Source of the DNA: Oncomelania hupensis
Taxonomy: Eukaryota > Mollusca > Gastropoda > Littorinimorpha > Pomatiopsidae
DNA length: 64,000 nucleotides
Assembly (NCBI GenBank): GCA_036898135.1
Contig: CM072527.1
Location: 36,362,713-36,426,712, forward strand
Direction: 5' to 3'
Part shown: one piece after another, positions 10,207-22,700 of the stretch
How positions within the stretch are numbered: position 1 is the stretch's first letter
Layout: each line of letters begins with the position of its first letter
Made by a program: the position numbers and the translations under genes
Notes under the pieces: generated by a model
Databases searched by the model: none
Seen by the model: only the letters and a program-made list of their open reading frames with translations
Told to the model about the DNA's origin: nothing

Positions 10207-10500
10207 GTTAGTTAATTATTTATTGCTTACAGGGTCCAGTGGACTGCAAAGAGCCGAATCATGATCACAAAACCAGGACTACGACTTGGTTGAAAGAGAA
10301 CTCACCCCTGATCCGTTTAAAAGATCTGCTGAAACAACCCTAGTGGCAACACTAAGGGCAATCCACCAGCCGGTCACTTTACAATAAAGGCATCCCACAC
10401 AGGGGATGCTGAGGCTATACTTTATTTTATTGAACCCCCGTTTACAAAAACAAAATAGAATAAAAACATCATTATAAATGTATCCGTGCTGGCTACAAGA
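10207..10500 (-). repeat. Retroposon with 3' hairpin, full-length-like copy
   Basis: Read on the minus strand it matches 48040-48295 over about 250 bp. The shared part includes CTCAGCATCCCCTG, GGGATGCCTTTATTGTAAAG and a 3' hairpin block (GATTCGGCTC ... AGTCCACTGGACC ... AAGCAA), with a (TTAAC)-like tail. The 3' block is related to the tiny retroposons at 19525, 30369, 30659, 39590 and 50880. It is either a SINE or the 3' end of a LINE. Confidence 0.65.
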
Positions 10501-10509
10501 ATTTCTGAT

Positions 10510-11955
10510 CATACGATACGCAGAGGTGCCAACCCCCTAATCTTCTTGTCAGTATTTCCGGACTCGTTTGTCAGTATTTTTTAACACTTGTTAGTATTTT
10601 TTTTCTCGCAAAACCCAGCCTATGACACTATAAAGTAACAGCAGGCTTCCCTGTGAAACCGCAGGCTATTTTCAGTCCTCTAAAATCACGATGAAAATCA
10701 GCTCGTTTTACTCTAAAATCACCATGAAAATCAGCCTGTTGAACACAGCGACGATCAGTGAGTGCAGGAGTACTATTATGAGACCAGAAACCGGTACAGA
10801 AACACCGCTGGCAAAGAAAAACGATCGGCAACTTCTCCTCCGTATTTTTATAAACGCTACCGTATTTCTGTATTTAATTCACTTCGCCGGAATTAAATAC
10901 GGTCAATCCGTACTGGTTGGCATCTCTGGATACGTAGGCCTTACCATGTCTCTGTTATGTTTAAACTAACTGTGTGCAATACCTTGAGACATACTTTTCA
11001 GATCCCTTAAAGCACATAACCGTTAGACGCAGCAATAAATTATCTATTAGAATATATAAACTTTATTTTTTATCTATGTAGCAGTTTCGAATGAGAGTGC
11101 GATTTTTAGAATAGCGCGATGCATATCACGTTGATAAATACACCGCGCTGTTATAGGCTAAGCCGCAGCGGATATTGGCCGGCCGGTCGTAGCCTAACGC
11201 CTCTTCCTTGCGCCTTTACAACACATGATAAGAATATAATTGTGAATGATGCTATAGCAAAGATTCTCCACTGTAACACCTTAAGTGTGATATTTTCCGA
11301 TGCATTAGTTCATTCTCTAACAGTATATACTTAAATTAAATAATAGTTTTATAGGGGCATACGCATCGGAAGAGAAACAGAGAAAAAGTTGTAAGAAGGG
11401 AGTATGGTACCGGGTCTAGATGTAATTATGGCTAATGTGTTACGTGATTTCTAATTTAGTCTGTCATAGTCGGAACCCATAATAGTAACCATGCCATATT
11501 GCATATCGTTGGAAAGAGGAGACGTAGTTCTTTCTTTGTCATTATTATTATTATTTATAATTGTATTAAATTAAAGAGTTATTCTGAGTTTAGAGTCATG
11601 ACACTCTTAAGAGCAGCGGCCAACTCCCTCTTAAATTGCATATTATTTTTATTTCGTAGCAGATAGATCCGATAGTATTATATCAGTAGAAAGGTCGTAT
11701 CTCCGCGTTTACGTTGATATATAACTTGTATATTATTCGTTAGCTTTTCACGCGTTATACGTGAAATAAAGATTAGCAACAAACACAAATTAGCCAGAGG
11801 TAACGATTTTGTGGCGCTCGCGGCACGCGTAAGCATCACTTTCGTTGCGGCGGGCGGGTCCCAGATAAAAACACGACCGTGCTCAGTTTTGGTTTTTAAA
11901 AGTAAATAAGTCTCCTCTCTGAAAATCCTTATCGGGAAGAGAGGGGACTATAAAC

Positions 11956-11995
<40 letters not shown>

Positions 11996-12073
11996 TGGTT
12001 TCACAGTCCCCTATACGCTTTCGTGTCCGGGGACGGTAATCTACCCAACGAAACGAAACGTTTTGGTTTGAGG
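10510..12073. other. No gene recognised
   Basis: AT-rich, with only short open frames. A 30-A run lies at 11962-11991, followed by TTTTGGTTT-type sequence and a palindromic ACGAAACGAAACGTTT stretch just before the SINE. A local ~25-bp direct repeat (AAATCACxATGAAAATCAGC) lies at 10680-10740. I see no clear function. Confidence 0.5.
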
Positions 12074-12283
12074 GGCCGGGTAGCTCAGTTGGTAAGAGCG
12101 TCTTGCTAGTAACCGAAAGGTCGCTGGTTCGAATCCCGGATTGGTCAACGTGTGATCATATTATTTTCCCCTTTACCAACAACTGGCCCGCTGGTGTCAG
12201 TATAAATCGGTCCAGTAGTCACCTATATGCGAAAGTGTCGTGTGACTATAATCTACATACAAACAAACAACAACAAACAGTTT
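12074..12283 (+). repeat. tRNA-derived SINE, tRNA-Thr-like head
   Basis: The first ~73 bp (12074-12146) have tRNA internal promoter boxes: box A TAGCTCAGTTGGTAAGAGC and box B GGTTCGAATCC. The loop CTAGTAA would place an AGT (Thr) anticodon. The acceptor, anticodon and T stems have several mismatches, so this is not a functional tRNA gene. A ~110-bp body and an ACAAACAAACAACAAC tail follow, which is the layout of a SINE. Confidence 0.7.
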
Positions 12284-12296
12284 TGGTCTCACAACA

Positions 12297-12486
12297 CCGC
12301 AGAACACACAGCACAGGGCAGAACACACACCACAGGGCAGAACACACAGCACAGGGCAGAACACACGGCACAGGGCAGAACACACACCACAGGGCAGAAC
12401 ACACAGCACAGGACAGAACACACACCACAGGGCAGAACACACAGCACAGGGCAGAACACACAGCACAGGGCAGAACACAGCACAGA
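12297..12486 (+). repeat. 19-bp minisatellite
   Basis: About ten copies of GCAGAACACACAGCACAGG and the variant with ACC. A 19-bp period is not a multiple of three, so the frame rotates. Open frames on both strands come from the missing stop codons in the unit and are not evidence of coding. Confidence 0.9.
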
Positions 12487-12619
12487 AGAGCACACACTGT
12501 TATCTCCACGAACACTGCCTTTGCCCTATGATGTACTTCAAATAAAACTGTGAGCGGTCATCAACGGACTTGGCGTTGTGGAGAGAGAGAGAATGTGTGC
12601 AAATGATACTTCATCACAC

Positions 12620-13200
12620 TTCATCACATCACTTCGTCTTTCTCTCCAAAACACTACCAACACCACTACATAAAATATCAACAAAACACATACCTATAAA
12701 ATGCCTACATTGCTAAATAATATCATAGGAAGCCCCAGTGACCATTAGGCAGAAAGCGTCCAATATTTCCAAGCTGACCCAACAGACCTTACACACAAAT
12801 AAGGAGTTTTGGAAGAGTTTTCAAGACAAAAGGTGGGTGACTGGTCTAGTGAAGAAGAAGATAGTATAGTAGATTGATAGAACAGAATAGGAATGAGGAA
12901 GAACAAAGGAGAAACAAGGTGACAGTGGAAATTTAAAGCACTAAATTTCCAGAAACTGGGGATACTATTTATACAGAAACATCTGGAACCATCTTTTAGT
13001 GTGTTCAAAACCTGTGTTTATAAGCTATATAAAGATAGCGTCTAATCCACTAATTTGGAGGCAAAAAGGTTCTAAGGTAGGCCACAGAAACCAAGGGTTT
13101 GGGTCTGAGACCCTTATTAAGACATAACATGAGGGGCAAAGGCTGTTACTAGCCTTTTTGCCATACTATGCTATGATACTACTTCTGTTACTAGTACATA
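12620..13200 (-). repeat. Dispersed repeat, empty-site copy
   Basis: The minus strand of 12660-12860 matches the flanks 46080-46154, 47518-47579 and 47996-48060. Those flanks are interrupted by a solo LTR and a SINE that are absent here. The right part (about 13000-13190) matches the LINE end near 50120-50290. I see no coding capacity. Confidence 0.7.
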
Positions 13201-13620
13201 ATATATACTGCTTTCTACTTCTTGGACTTCAATACCTAATGATAGAAATAACAGTGACATATTAAATTATTCAATGACTGATTAATCTAATGAGTGTTTG
13301 TCTAATTAGTGGATTGTTGCACTTCCAGGTTGCCAAACTGTAGAGTAATACAGGTCTCACCTGCACATTCCCATCTATTTCCTCAACGATATTTACTCAA
13401 TTGCTTAAGATAATTGTATTTTCTGCTTTAATTGTATTTTCTGCTTTATTTTCCTTCTGCTATGTACCTTGAGCACAATGTGTTAGCATGGATCGAGTAT
13501 TAGCACTATAAGATAACCATCATTATCATGTATTATCATTATCATCACATCATAATCATCACATCAGCAGCAGAAGCAGCATCAATATTTTTGATCATGT
13601 TTATTATAGTTTTTCTTATT

Positions 13621-13880
13621 GTCCTATCCTATCCTATCCTTTTTCGTAACCCGGAGGTCGTAGGGGCACCACAGATGATCGTTTAACCAGCATACTCCAT
13701 CTTTCTCTGTCCTCAGCAGCCCTGATGGCTTCGCTCAGTGTCAAACTAGTCCATTCTCGAATGTTGTCCTCCCACCTCTTTTTCGGTCTCCCTCTTTTTC
13801 TACCTCCTTGCACTGTGCCTTGCAGAATGGTCTTTGCAAGGCCTGATGATCTGGTGACGTGGCCACACCATCGGAGTTTC
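13621..13880 (-). pseudogene. LINE ORF2 C-terminus
   Basis: The minus strand translates to the end of a LINE endonuclease-RT protein: KTILQGTVQGG, then a RGRPKKRWEDNIRE block, ending with VKRSSVVPLRPPGYE. The 3' end carries a (GGATA)n tail (plus strand TATCC repeats at 13623-13640). The rest of the element is missing. Related copies occur at 50380-51720 (minus) and 51880-52380 (plus). Confidence 0.85.
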
Positions 13881-13986
13881 CGTTTAACTTATTGTGTTGT
13901 TGATTAATCATTCAATAGATTTACTTATTGTTTGTTTTTCAATGGATGATGTCATTAATCTATAAACTCTGTTTCTTACTCTTCAG

Positions 13987-14218
13987 CTTTTAGAAAAAAG
14001 ACAGGAGAAGATGAGTGAAGCTGACGACAGTTGTTCTGATGTTGATGACACCTCCACCACTGACGTCACTGCATCAACTGCTGAAGTTGTACAAGATGTC
14101 GTCAGCCGGCAGCAGGATGAAGGAGGGAGTAGGGATGGAGGTGGTGACAGAGAGGTGGTGGTGGGCAGCCTCGCTGTAGCCATGGCTCCTCTTCATTCCA
14201 CACTAATGCTGCCACCCG
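13987..14218 (+). CDS. nSTAND3-like ankyrin gene, exon 1
   Basis: Begins after a CTTCAG acceptor-like site and contains an ATG at 14011 with A at -3 (GAAGATGAG), which I take as the start. It encodes about 69 residues, acidic and Ser/Thr-rich at first (MSEADDSCSDVDDTSTTDV) and later glycine-rich, with no known domain. The donor CCCG|GTCAGT leaves the codon in phase 1, which matches exon 2. The frame is also open for eight codons upstream of the ATG, so the gene could start further 5'. A second copy of this exon lies at 53050-53279. Confidence 0.7.
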
Positions 14219-14925
14219 GTCAGTAACTGAAGATTCTACATCATCACGTTAATCATCAGATCATAAAGCTATTGTCTTCGACAGCTGGTCAGTAGTTGAA
14301 GATTTCAAATCAAGATCACATCACTATATCAAATCATAAAGCTGTTATCTTTTGACAGTCGATCAGTAGCTTTAGTTTGTAATATCAACATCATTATCAC
14401 CATATCGGATCATAAAGCTATCATCTTTTCACAGCAAGACAATGGCTGAAGATTTCACATCAACATCATTATCATTATATCAGATCATAAAGCTATCATC
14501 TTTTGACAACCGGTAAGTAGCTGTAGATTTTATATCACCATCATTACCACTATATCAGATGGTGCAGTTATACTTTTTCTCAATCCAGCTAGTGTCAGTA
14601 ATTTTTTACATCAACATCATTATTACTATGTATCAGACCTGTTATATTTTACCACCCCGTCAGTTCTATTAGTTCTCTCATTAATCAACACTGGTATCAA
14701 ACTGTTAAGTTGTCGTCATTTGATTTCTTTCTTAAGTCAACAGTCATAATGTAGGGATCGCTCTTTTACAGTTTTACTATAGGACATAATATTGTGATGT
14801 CATATTTTGTTCTGAAACATAATACACATTTGTATTTGTACACAGTTGCAAACAAACAGCGTGGAACTTACCCAAGTTATGTTTTACAATAAGAACAAAT
14901 TCATGGTGTGCAAAATATTCTCCAT

Positions 14926-17900
14926 TGTCACGTCACCCGAGCGGGTTCCGCGACGTCAGCTCAACAACGAGTGGGGAGATAGAAACTCAAACAAAAATAA
15001 ACTAACACAAAATGCCAGAATAACAATCACACTCTTTTATTCAACAATCAAACACACATACACAGGACAATGGGGTACTAAACCACCCTCCACCCCTATC
15101 AAGACCCCCAGCCCAGTATTTACTAACAGTTACCTCCCTTGTCTAACTGAAAAAAAAAACAGAACTAAACATCAACAGATTCCCCACAACAATGTACAGC
15201 AAATAGCAATAATCAATCAAATTCGAATCAATACAATTTTCAGCTGAAGAAACAGAGCTGCAAATCTTATAAATTCAAACTATCATCCAAAGCTAACTTA
15301 CAGTTCAGAAGCACTGTTTAGAAACAGTCAGATATTCAGAGCTCAGTAGGAGCTAAAGCAGTTATTCGCATAACATGATGAAATGATTTACATTAAATAA
15401 ATGAAGTATGTTTTTAGGTGCGTGTCGTCCAAATCTGTGTGTGCATGGGGTGGTGCGTGTAGTTCCTGTGGCAAATGGAGACTCCAACGGCGGTGCCCAC
15501 AATCCCGAAGAAAGACGTGGTGGTGGTGGCGAAGAGGCCCGACAACGTCCACACCTCACGGCTGCAAGGCAGAGGTTCCAGAGCGGATGCACACACGGCA
15601 CAAGGGTACAGCAACGGCGCGTGAAAGCGTAGAATTAACCAGAAGTAGTGGATGTGGCAGTGGCAATAGGGAACTACCAGAAAATGATGATACCGTTGAT
15701 GGTAGTCGCATATGCATACATGGGTGCATGCATCATCATGAGTGTCACGTGGGGTTCATTTGGTTCTGGGCTCTGCACAATGGAATGCTGTAACCCTCAC
15801 GCTTTATTCGATGGGAACTGCTAGTTAGTCACCCTGTGAATTACTTTAATAAATTTATTTGTTTAGCTTGGTCTGTGTTAAGGCTGGGGTACAGAGATAG
15901 ATAGAAAAATGGTAAAAGATCACTGTCACACTAGCTTTCATACGGCTATGAATCATATGTAGTCCAGCCACTTGATAACAGTTAAAATCACACATTTATT
16001 TCTTCCATTCTATACAATATCTTCGATGTACTAATCTCCCTTAAAAAGGCATGAGTCACTGCAAATAATTCGATCGCTGATAGTCTAGGCAGTTGTTTTG
16101 TCTTCATCGGGCACTGGCTACTAAAGTTCTTGAAGATTGGACTACTGTGGTCCGTTTTGCTATAGTTTCTGAAGAGTGGACTACTGTGGTCCTTTTGCTA
16201 TCAGTTTGGGTGCACTTTTGCTTATGCACTTAACTGTCACGTAGTGGGTTTGAAGTCCTTCGTTGAGGTAGCTTCTGGTACATGATGTGTCGTCGTGTAG
16301 TTTGGTCCCTTGCCACGCTGTGGGGTCTTGCAGGGTGTTTTCCAGGGTTGCTCTCTCAGGCTTGTGCTGTAGAGGTTAAACAGCCAACTCGTCTTTCCTG
16401 TTGAGTTGGGCGCACGTTATAGCTCGCCTGCTCGTCTGTAATATAAGAGACGAAATTCTGCACAACCTTGAATAACAGGTCTGTGCAGAGCGTCTCACTG
16501 AAAGCCAAAGTAGCCCTCAGTGATAGCTCCACATCTCTATACATAAGCGACGACCATTCCGCTACGTCCGTGGTCCACTGGAATCTCAACTCTACTTTCC
16601 TATACATACATAAATATAAATCGTGTCTAATTATACACATACAGAATTAATAATATTATAAACATTCACTGGTACAGCCACTGGTCTGCAAACATACATA
16701 TAGGTTCAACAACAGTGGTTCCGTACATAATTCAAGATGGCGTCGGCCGGTCGTGCTTAACACGTGTTCGGCTTCTCCACGTGGTAAGGCAAATTCGGAT
16801 TAACAATTCACATCTATGCATGGCAAATTCTACAAACATAATTTCAACAATAATATAAATATATCACGATGAAACAGAAGTATGTTCATTTACCTGTTTG
16901 ACAAAGTCAGGCTCGTGGCTACTTGAGTGAATTCTAAGATTCTCAAGTCCTGCTTCCTGGTCTATTCAGTGGAGGTAGTGCTCTACTCAGGTGTAGCTGT
17001 GTACCCTGTGGCGTCTTACTCTCAACTGACCTAATACCTGGTTTGGACTGAATCAGCCAGAACTGGATCTAGCCGCTCAGCCTGAGTCCTGATTGGATAC
17101 AACGTTTCGATTCCACGCACACAGTGCTGACGTCACTACACTGCCTGCGTCAAGCTCGCGGTGTGTGTACCTCCGTATACTGTAATCGTCTGCTGTGTAA
17201 TACACTAACTTTCTAAGGTTACAATGACTAAACAAGGCTAAATAGTAAAGTAAGCAGGGTAACACTAGTCCTCTCGCGACAATGAGCATCAGCAAAACAT
17301 CGAAACAGCAAAACAGCAAAACACAGCCCAATCCTGTAGACAAATATAGAGTCTTAACAGTTTGCCCACAAAACTCGAATACTACATAACATAATACGCC
17401 TTCCGCCATCCGCCATCTTGACCTGGTTATACATAATAATAATGATAATAATACAGGATGCTATACATACATCTCAATAATATAATGCAACTCTTGATAC
17501 TAATAATCCATACCTCTTCCACAGTTGCTCATATAAATATACATAATTACTATGATTACACTTCAGTCACACAGTCCCAATTCATTCCATCCTCATCTCC
17601 ATCCTCATCATCCCTCTCAACTGTTATAATACATTATGATTATCTCCCTTCATCCATATTATGTCTATCATACTATGACATAAACATGCTCCCCTCATAC
17701 CCATCACTTTCTTCACCCCTCTCCAGCACAGTACAATTATCTCCCTTCCTTCACATACATCACCCCTCTCTCTCTCTCTCTCTCTTCAACATGCATTCTT
17801 CATCGTCACCTTTGACCCACTTTAGCAACAACAGCAACGACATTCCCGTTTATGAATATAACAAGAAAATCATATGAAAATCATACAAAATCAATAAATT

Positions 17901-18661
17901 ACTATTTATCAAAATACACCCCTTTCCCCCTCATTCACCATCATTTATTCGCGTACGCAGTCTCGAAGTGCACGCCACTGAGGAAATGAATTACAGGGTT
18001 TTGACTCACCTTTTAAGTCTCGGCTTGTGATACGGATACACTTACACTGCACAAAACCACACAGTACACCACAGTACAGTACACACTTGTTGTTAGTCTG
18101 AGAGTTAAATCGTTATTTGTCTAATTGCTAGTGATGCGTCAGGACATCTCAATTCTGATAAAGAAATTGAGCCTTGGCAGGTGCCCAATCGAGGACTACA
18201 CAACCTTAGGAAAGAACCCTACATTTATTTCCAATAAATGGCGATTACGTTCCTCCTACCACAGACTTTTAGACATTCTTACCCCGACGAGGGCGTAAGA
18301 CCTTGGGTGGTTCGAAACACAACGAACTATCTTCCCTTGCAAAAGAAACTAATTCTCATCTGACACACAGTCACAAGTTACTTTTGCCTAAAAGCTGGCC
18401 TCTCGCAAAAAGCTCCCAAATGACTCTGCCCTACTAAACACACACCAGGCCACAGGTAAACGGTCGAGTCGAGTTCAGTACCCCCTTTCTAATTCAGCAT
18501 ATGCCTTTTTCCGCGTTATGCACGTGGACTTAGAGATACTGCATCTTTCATACGCAATAAAGAAAACTGCCGATCTATCTATATACACTGCATAGTAGAG
18601 AGGTGCAACTTCACACAAGATATAGTTCTCTCTAATATGTGCTGAAACTCGTGTCGTCACA
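14926..18661 (-). mobile_element. Solo LTR in intron 1, 3.7-kb variant
   Basis: On the plus strand it starts TGTCACGTCACCCGAGCGGG and ends CTCGTGTCGTCACA, the reverse complement of the ends of the element at 1113-9102. A 5-bp duplication TCCAT flanks it (14921-14925 and 18662-18666). Parts match LTRs at 1113-3194 and 46155-47517 in order, including a stretch with GTCAAGATGGCGGA on the minus strand. At 3,736 bp it is much longer, with extra DNA near 15630-17090 that I cannot match. The duplicated intron at 55.9 kb and 59.65 kb has the empty site (TTCTCCATGCTG), which confirms both ends. Confidence 0.88.
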
Positions 18662-18918
18662 TCCATGCTGATGAAAATTCTGTTGATCACCTTTTTCCCC
18701 AAATTCCATAGTTCAACCTTAAAGGAGTTGTCTTGATAAATTCTCCTTTTTGGTAGATTTTTGTTCTTTCAACTTTTAAAAATCATTTATTTTTTGTGCT
18801 TTTTTTCATGTACCTATGTGTAACAAATTTTTTTTTAAACCACTGAACGGAACAAAAAAGCCTGACACGTGCAAAAAAAATGTCATTCTTTATTCAATCA
18901 GTGTGTTACCTTCCACAG

Positions 18919-19110
18919 GCCATCACACGCAAGTGAACATCACCAACACCGAAAGCTGTCCCACCAACATCGCTGACACCATCACCAACAACATCGACAC
19001 CCTGAAGTTTACCCACAAACCTCGAGTCAACAACAACACAGTGATCAACAATAACTACACCTACAACAACTCCTACACTGCCGCAAGATCAGTGTCGCCC
19101 TCTACAACGG
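18919..19110 (+). CDS. nSTAND3-like ankyrin gene, exon 2
   Basis: 192 bp between TTCCACAG and GTAAGG, phase 1 at both ends, so it joins exon 1 and exon 3 without breaking the frame. It encodes an Asn/Thr-rich stretch (HHTQVNITNTESCPTNI ... NNNTVINNNYTYNNSYT) with no recognised domain. Two further copies lie at 56165-56356 and 59911-60102, about 95% identical by eye. Confidence 0.8.
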
Positions 19111-19524
19111 GTAAGGACTCAATGAGTTATTTTTACCAATAACTGCTCTAAGAGGAACGAAAAGGGGTGGGGTGGAGGCAAGGACTGGGGTAAGTGAAAC
19201 ATTTGTTTTTCTGTCCTGTGACAGAGCGTCCAACTCATTTCACTTTCTGATGGCTAAAACCTTACACTGCCTTGATCTCATACAAAATCTACACTGCCCT
19301 GACTGAGGTACACATGGATAGAGGTTTGTATGTATCTTCACCAGTTAAACTGTTTCCCTTTGACCCTAGACATAATCTTCTCTGCCCGATATTATGACTC
19401 AAATTTTGTACTGTTTTAATATTGATCTTGATTATTTATGGTGTACTGAAGAATGGGGAACAACGCTGGATGTAAACAAACACAATTATTGTATTATAAT
19501 ATTATGAATATTTATGTTATGTAC

Positions 19525-19571
19525 ATGTTATAGAGTCCGCTGGACCTAAAGCAATAACCATGTTATGTTAT
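19525..19571 (+). mobile_element. Tiny hairpin retroposon, site E, in intron 2
   Basis: About 45 bp of AGAGTCCGCTGGACC, TAAAGCAATAACC and a (TGTTA) tail. The two duplicated introns at 56770 and 60520 read straight from TTTACATC to ACCAATATAG with no such insert. The exact ends are unclear because the flank itself contains TTATGTTATG. Confidence 0.8.
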
Positions 19572-19779
19572 CAAACCAATATAGAAACTTTTATAGCAGT
19601 ATGAAAATAAAATAGGCATGTTCTGTACTGTGATGATTTCGCATCAAGTCAAGTGCTGACTTCATTTCACACCCAGCCCAAATTAGCAGGTTACAGCCGT
19701 GCAAAATTACGTTAAATAATTAAGAGTCTCTACTCAGGCGTGACATGTTAGCTAACATTGTGTGCCTGATGTTGACCAG

Positions 19780-22700
19780 GGGAAACTGACAGCACGACCA
19801 GCTGTGATGAAACAGATGACCTCCGTGCAATCCTCAGAGAAGGCGAGTTCCACACAGTCATCAACACTCTCAACAACAAAGGTCGTGTCCTTCTCTGCAT
19901 GTCACCAGGACCCAAGAGAGAGGCCTACATCTCACGGATCCGGCATCAGTTCAGCACAGATGGGTTTGCCATTAACTTTTACACGAGCGTTAAAGACTGG
20001 GGAAGAAAGAGGAGAAGAACTGACGACAAGAAGCAGATTGTTATTTTTGAAGGAGCTTTTGGTGTTGCTCGCTTAGACATGGATCAGTACAACAGTTTTT
20101 ACAACCACGCTATGTACAAGTACAAGTGTAATACAATCAAGATTGTCTTCATTGTTTATCCTCATGTCATGCTAGAGCTGCAAGAGTATGATCAAACCAT
20201 GCACTGTAAACTGCTCAAATCTGTTGAAGCTGTTACAATGCCACAGCAACGGCCACTGTCCCTTTGTCACTATCACAAACTCTTTGTGCCTATGCTGCGT
20301 GATGCACGTCATGGTGAAGCGATAGGCTCCCTGCTTGTCTTAGTCATACAGGGAAATAGCAGTAGGTACACGCTTCATTCCGACAACCGGAAGCAGCTTG
20401 AAGAGTTGGGTTTCAAAGAGATTTCTCCAGCAAAACTTCGGGTATATGCCAGTCTGTGGCAAGGCTTCATACTTGATCCCAGAGGCACGGGTTTTGTTGA
20501 CCGAGTTGTGTACGAGGCAGCTGTTCTTGCTCTGCACAAAACTGTCATGTTTAATGATCTTGAACATGTTTTGAAAATTGTGGACATCAAGTTCTTAGTG
20601 CAATTCACGCATACAGATGACATGACAATCGACAAGAAGGATCTGGTTTTAACAGTTAAGCCAGAAAACACTAGATTGCTGATGCAGAGAATGTACGAGG
20701 ACATGGTCGGAGGACGACTGCCGGAGATGAGTCAGCATCCCTGTCTCTACAGCCCACAATTCCTGCGGGAGTTTGAAGACTACTGCATAAGCCAGGGTGG
20801 TGTGCAAAATGTGATCAGTGCTGTGGACAATCAGCATGGTCTTCCTCTGCTCTACTGGTCTGTATGGGGGCCGTCCTCCTGTCTCACAGAGTGGTGTCTC
20901 AGTCATAGTCGGAAAAAAAACCTCATGACCGATTCCCGTATATTTATTTATACAGCGTTTCTGTTTGCTTTGATGCGAGGAGACCACGTGCTGGTCTGGA
21001 ATCTTTTTCAGGCTCACACTGAAAAGGGTCTCAAACCATCCACTGAAAAACTCAGACTACCCTTGATTCAGGTGGACCAGAGGCTGACAAAACATGTGCA
21101 GTCAGCTCACAGCCACATCAATGATCTGATCAACAGTCCTTTGTACTGCGTCAGTCACCACTTTCTTAGAATTCCACGCACTTTGCTGACGATGGCGCTA
21201 TGCAATGACATCATTGACGTCACGTTCCCATGCCAACAACCGTACCTGGCGCTGAGACTGCTGGTAGACAGACAAGTGGACAAACAGGACGCAGACGGCA
21301 ACACGTTGTTACACCTGGCCGCTGACTCTGAGCAGGTGGAAGTCATCAAGATCGTGGTGCAAAGTGGGGCGTCAGTGACTGTGAAGAACAAGACAGGATT
21401 AACACCAACCCAGCTGGCGGCCAGACGGAGAGCGCAGAATACAGACAGCTCTCAACCACCTCACAATGCCTGCTTTGATTTCAACACTGCCTGTTGTACA
21501 GATGACATCAACAGTATCAAGATCCTGCTTTGTCACAGCGTGTCAGTGGATGACAGGAACAATGCCAACATGACACCACTGCACTATGCTGCAAAATGTG
21601 GCCAGACTCGCATCGCTTCTCTTCTTATTGACTTACAGGCTGACGTCAACGCTACCGACTACCTGAAGCAAACACCGTTGTTTGTGGCCTGCAGTGAGAA
21701 GCACCTGGATACAGCTACACTGCTCATCTCCAAAGGCGCGGAGGTCAACACACAAACAGTCAACGGACACAGTGCCCTGCACGCTGTGTGTAAGAACGGA
21801 GAGAAAGAACTGTCTGAAGTGTTACTAAAGCATAACGCTGACGTCAGTTTACGCTGTGATACTGGTCACACGCCTCTGGCTCTGGCCTGTGTTAACAGTC
21901 ACTGGGACATCGCTGAGATACTCCTTCGCTATCATGCTGATATCAACTTTTCTCTGTCAGAGCACTGTGCCTTCACCTTGCTTCACAAGGCCTGCTATGA
22001 AGGACGCTATGAACTGGCGAACTTCCTTCTTCAACACCAGGCTAATGTGGACACAGAGACCAGTCAAGGATGGAAAACAATTTGTTCTGAGCAGATCGAC
22101 AAAGAGAAAAGTGTATATGAACCACTCGACACAGAAACAGCGTTACGCCTGGCCTGTTACAAACGTCATGGCCACATCACAAAGCTACTTGTTAACCATG
22201 GAGCCGACGTCAACACACGCAATGACAATGAAGTCTCAGCTCTTCACATAGCATGTGGAAATGACGACACAGACATCGTGCGTACACTGCTACTTCACAA
22301 TGCTGACGTCAACATCAGGAATGGACAGACCCACTTAGCGAGCCTTGTACCAAAGCAGTCCAAAGTCGTCTACAATAGACGTATAACAGGTATGTCTTCA
22401 CTGCATGTGGCATGTGTGAGAGGCCAGGCTCAGATTGTTAATCTTCTCCTGCAGCACAACCCTGACATCAACGTCACTGACAATGATTGTAAGACACCTC
22501 TACACTATGCCTGCTTGTTTTCCCATACTGATGTTGTTGCTCTCCTCCTACAGCACAACCCTGACATCAACGTCACTGACAATGATTGTCAGACACCTCT
22601 ACACTATGCCTGCTTGTTTTCCCATACTGATGTTGTTGCTCTCCTCCTACAGCACAACCCTGACATCAACGTCACTGACAATGATTGTCAGACACCGCTA

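Noticed and set aside
12074..12147. Functional tRNA-Thr gene
   Set aside because: Several stem mismatches and a SINE-like body and tail follow.
12289..12490. Possible CRISPR array
   Set aside because: Units are directly adjacent with no unique spacers, and the window is eukaryotic. The same holds for the arrays at 26690, 35409, 36470, 37132 and 37382.
12197..12531. Overlapping Cys/Val-rich and His/Thr-rich frames
   Set aside because: Translations of a 19-bp minisatellite on both strands, open because the unit lacks stop codons.
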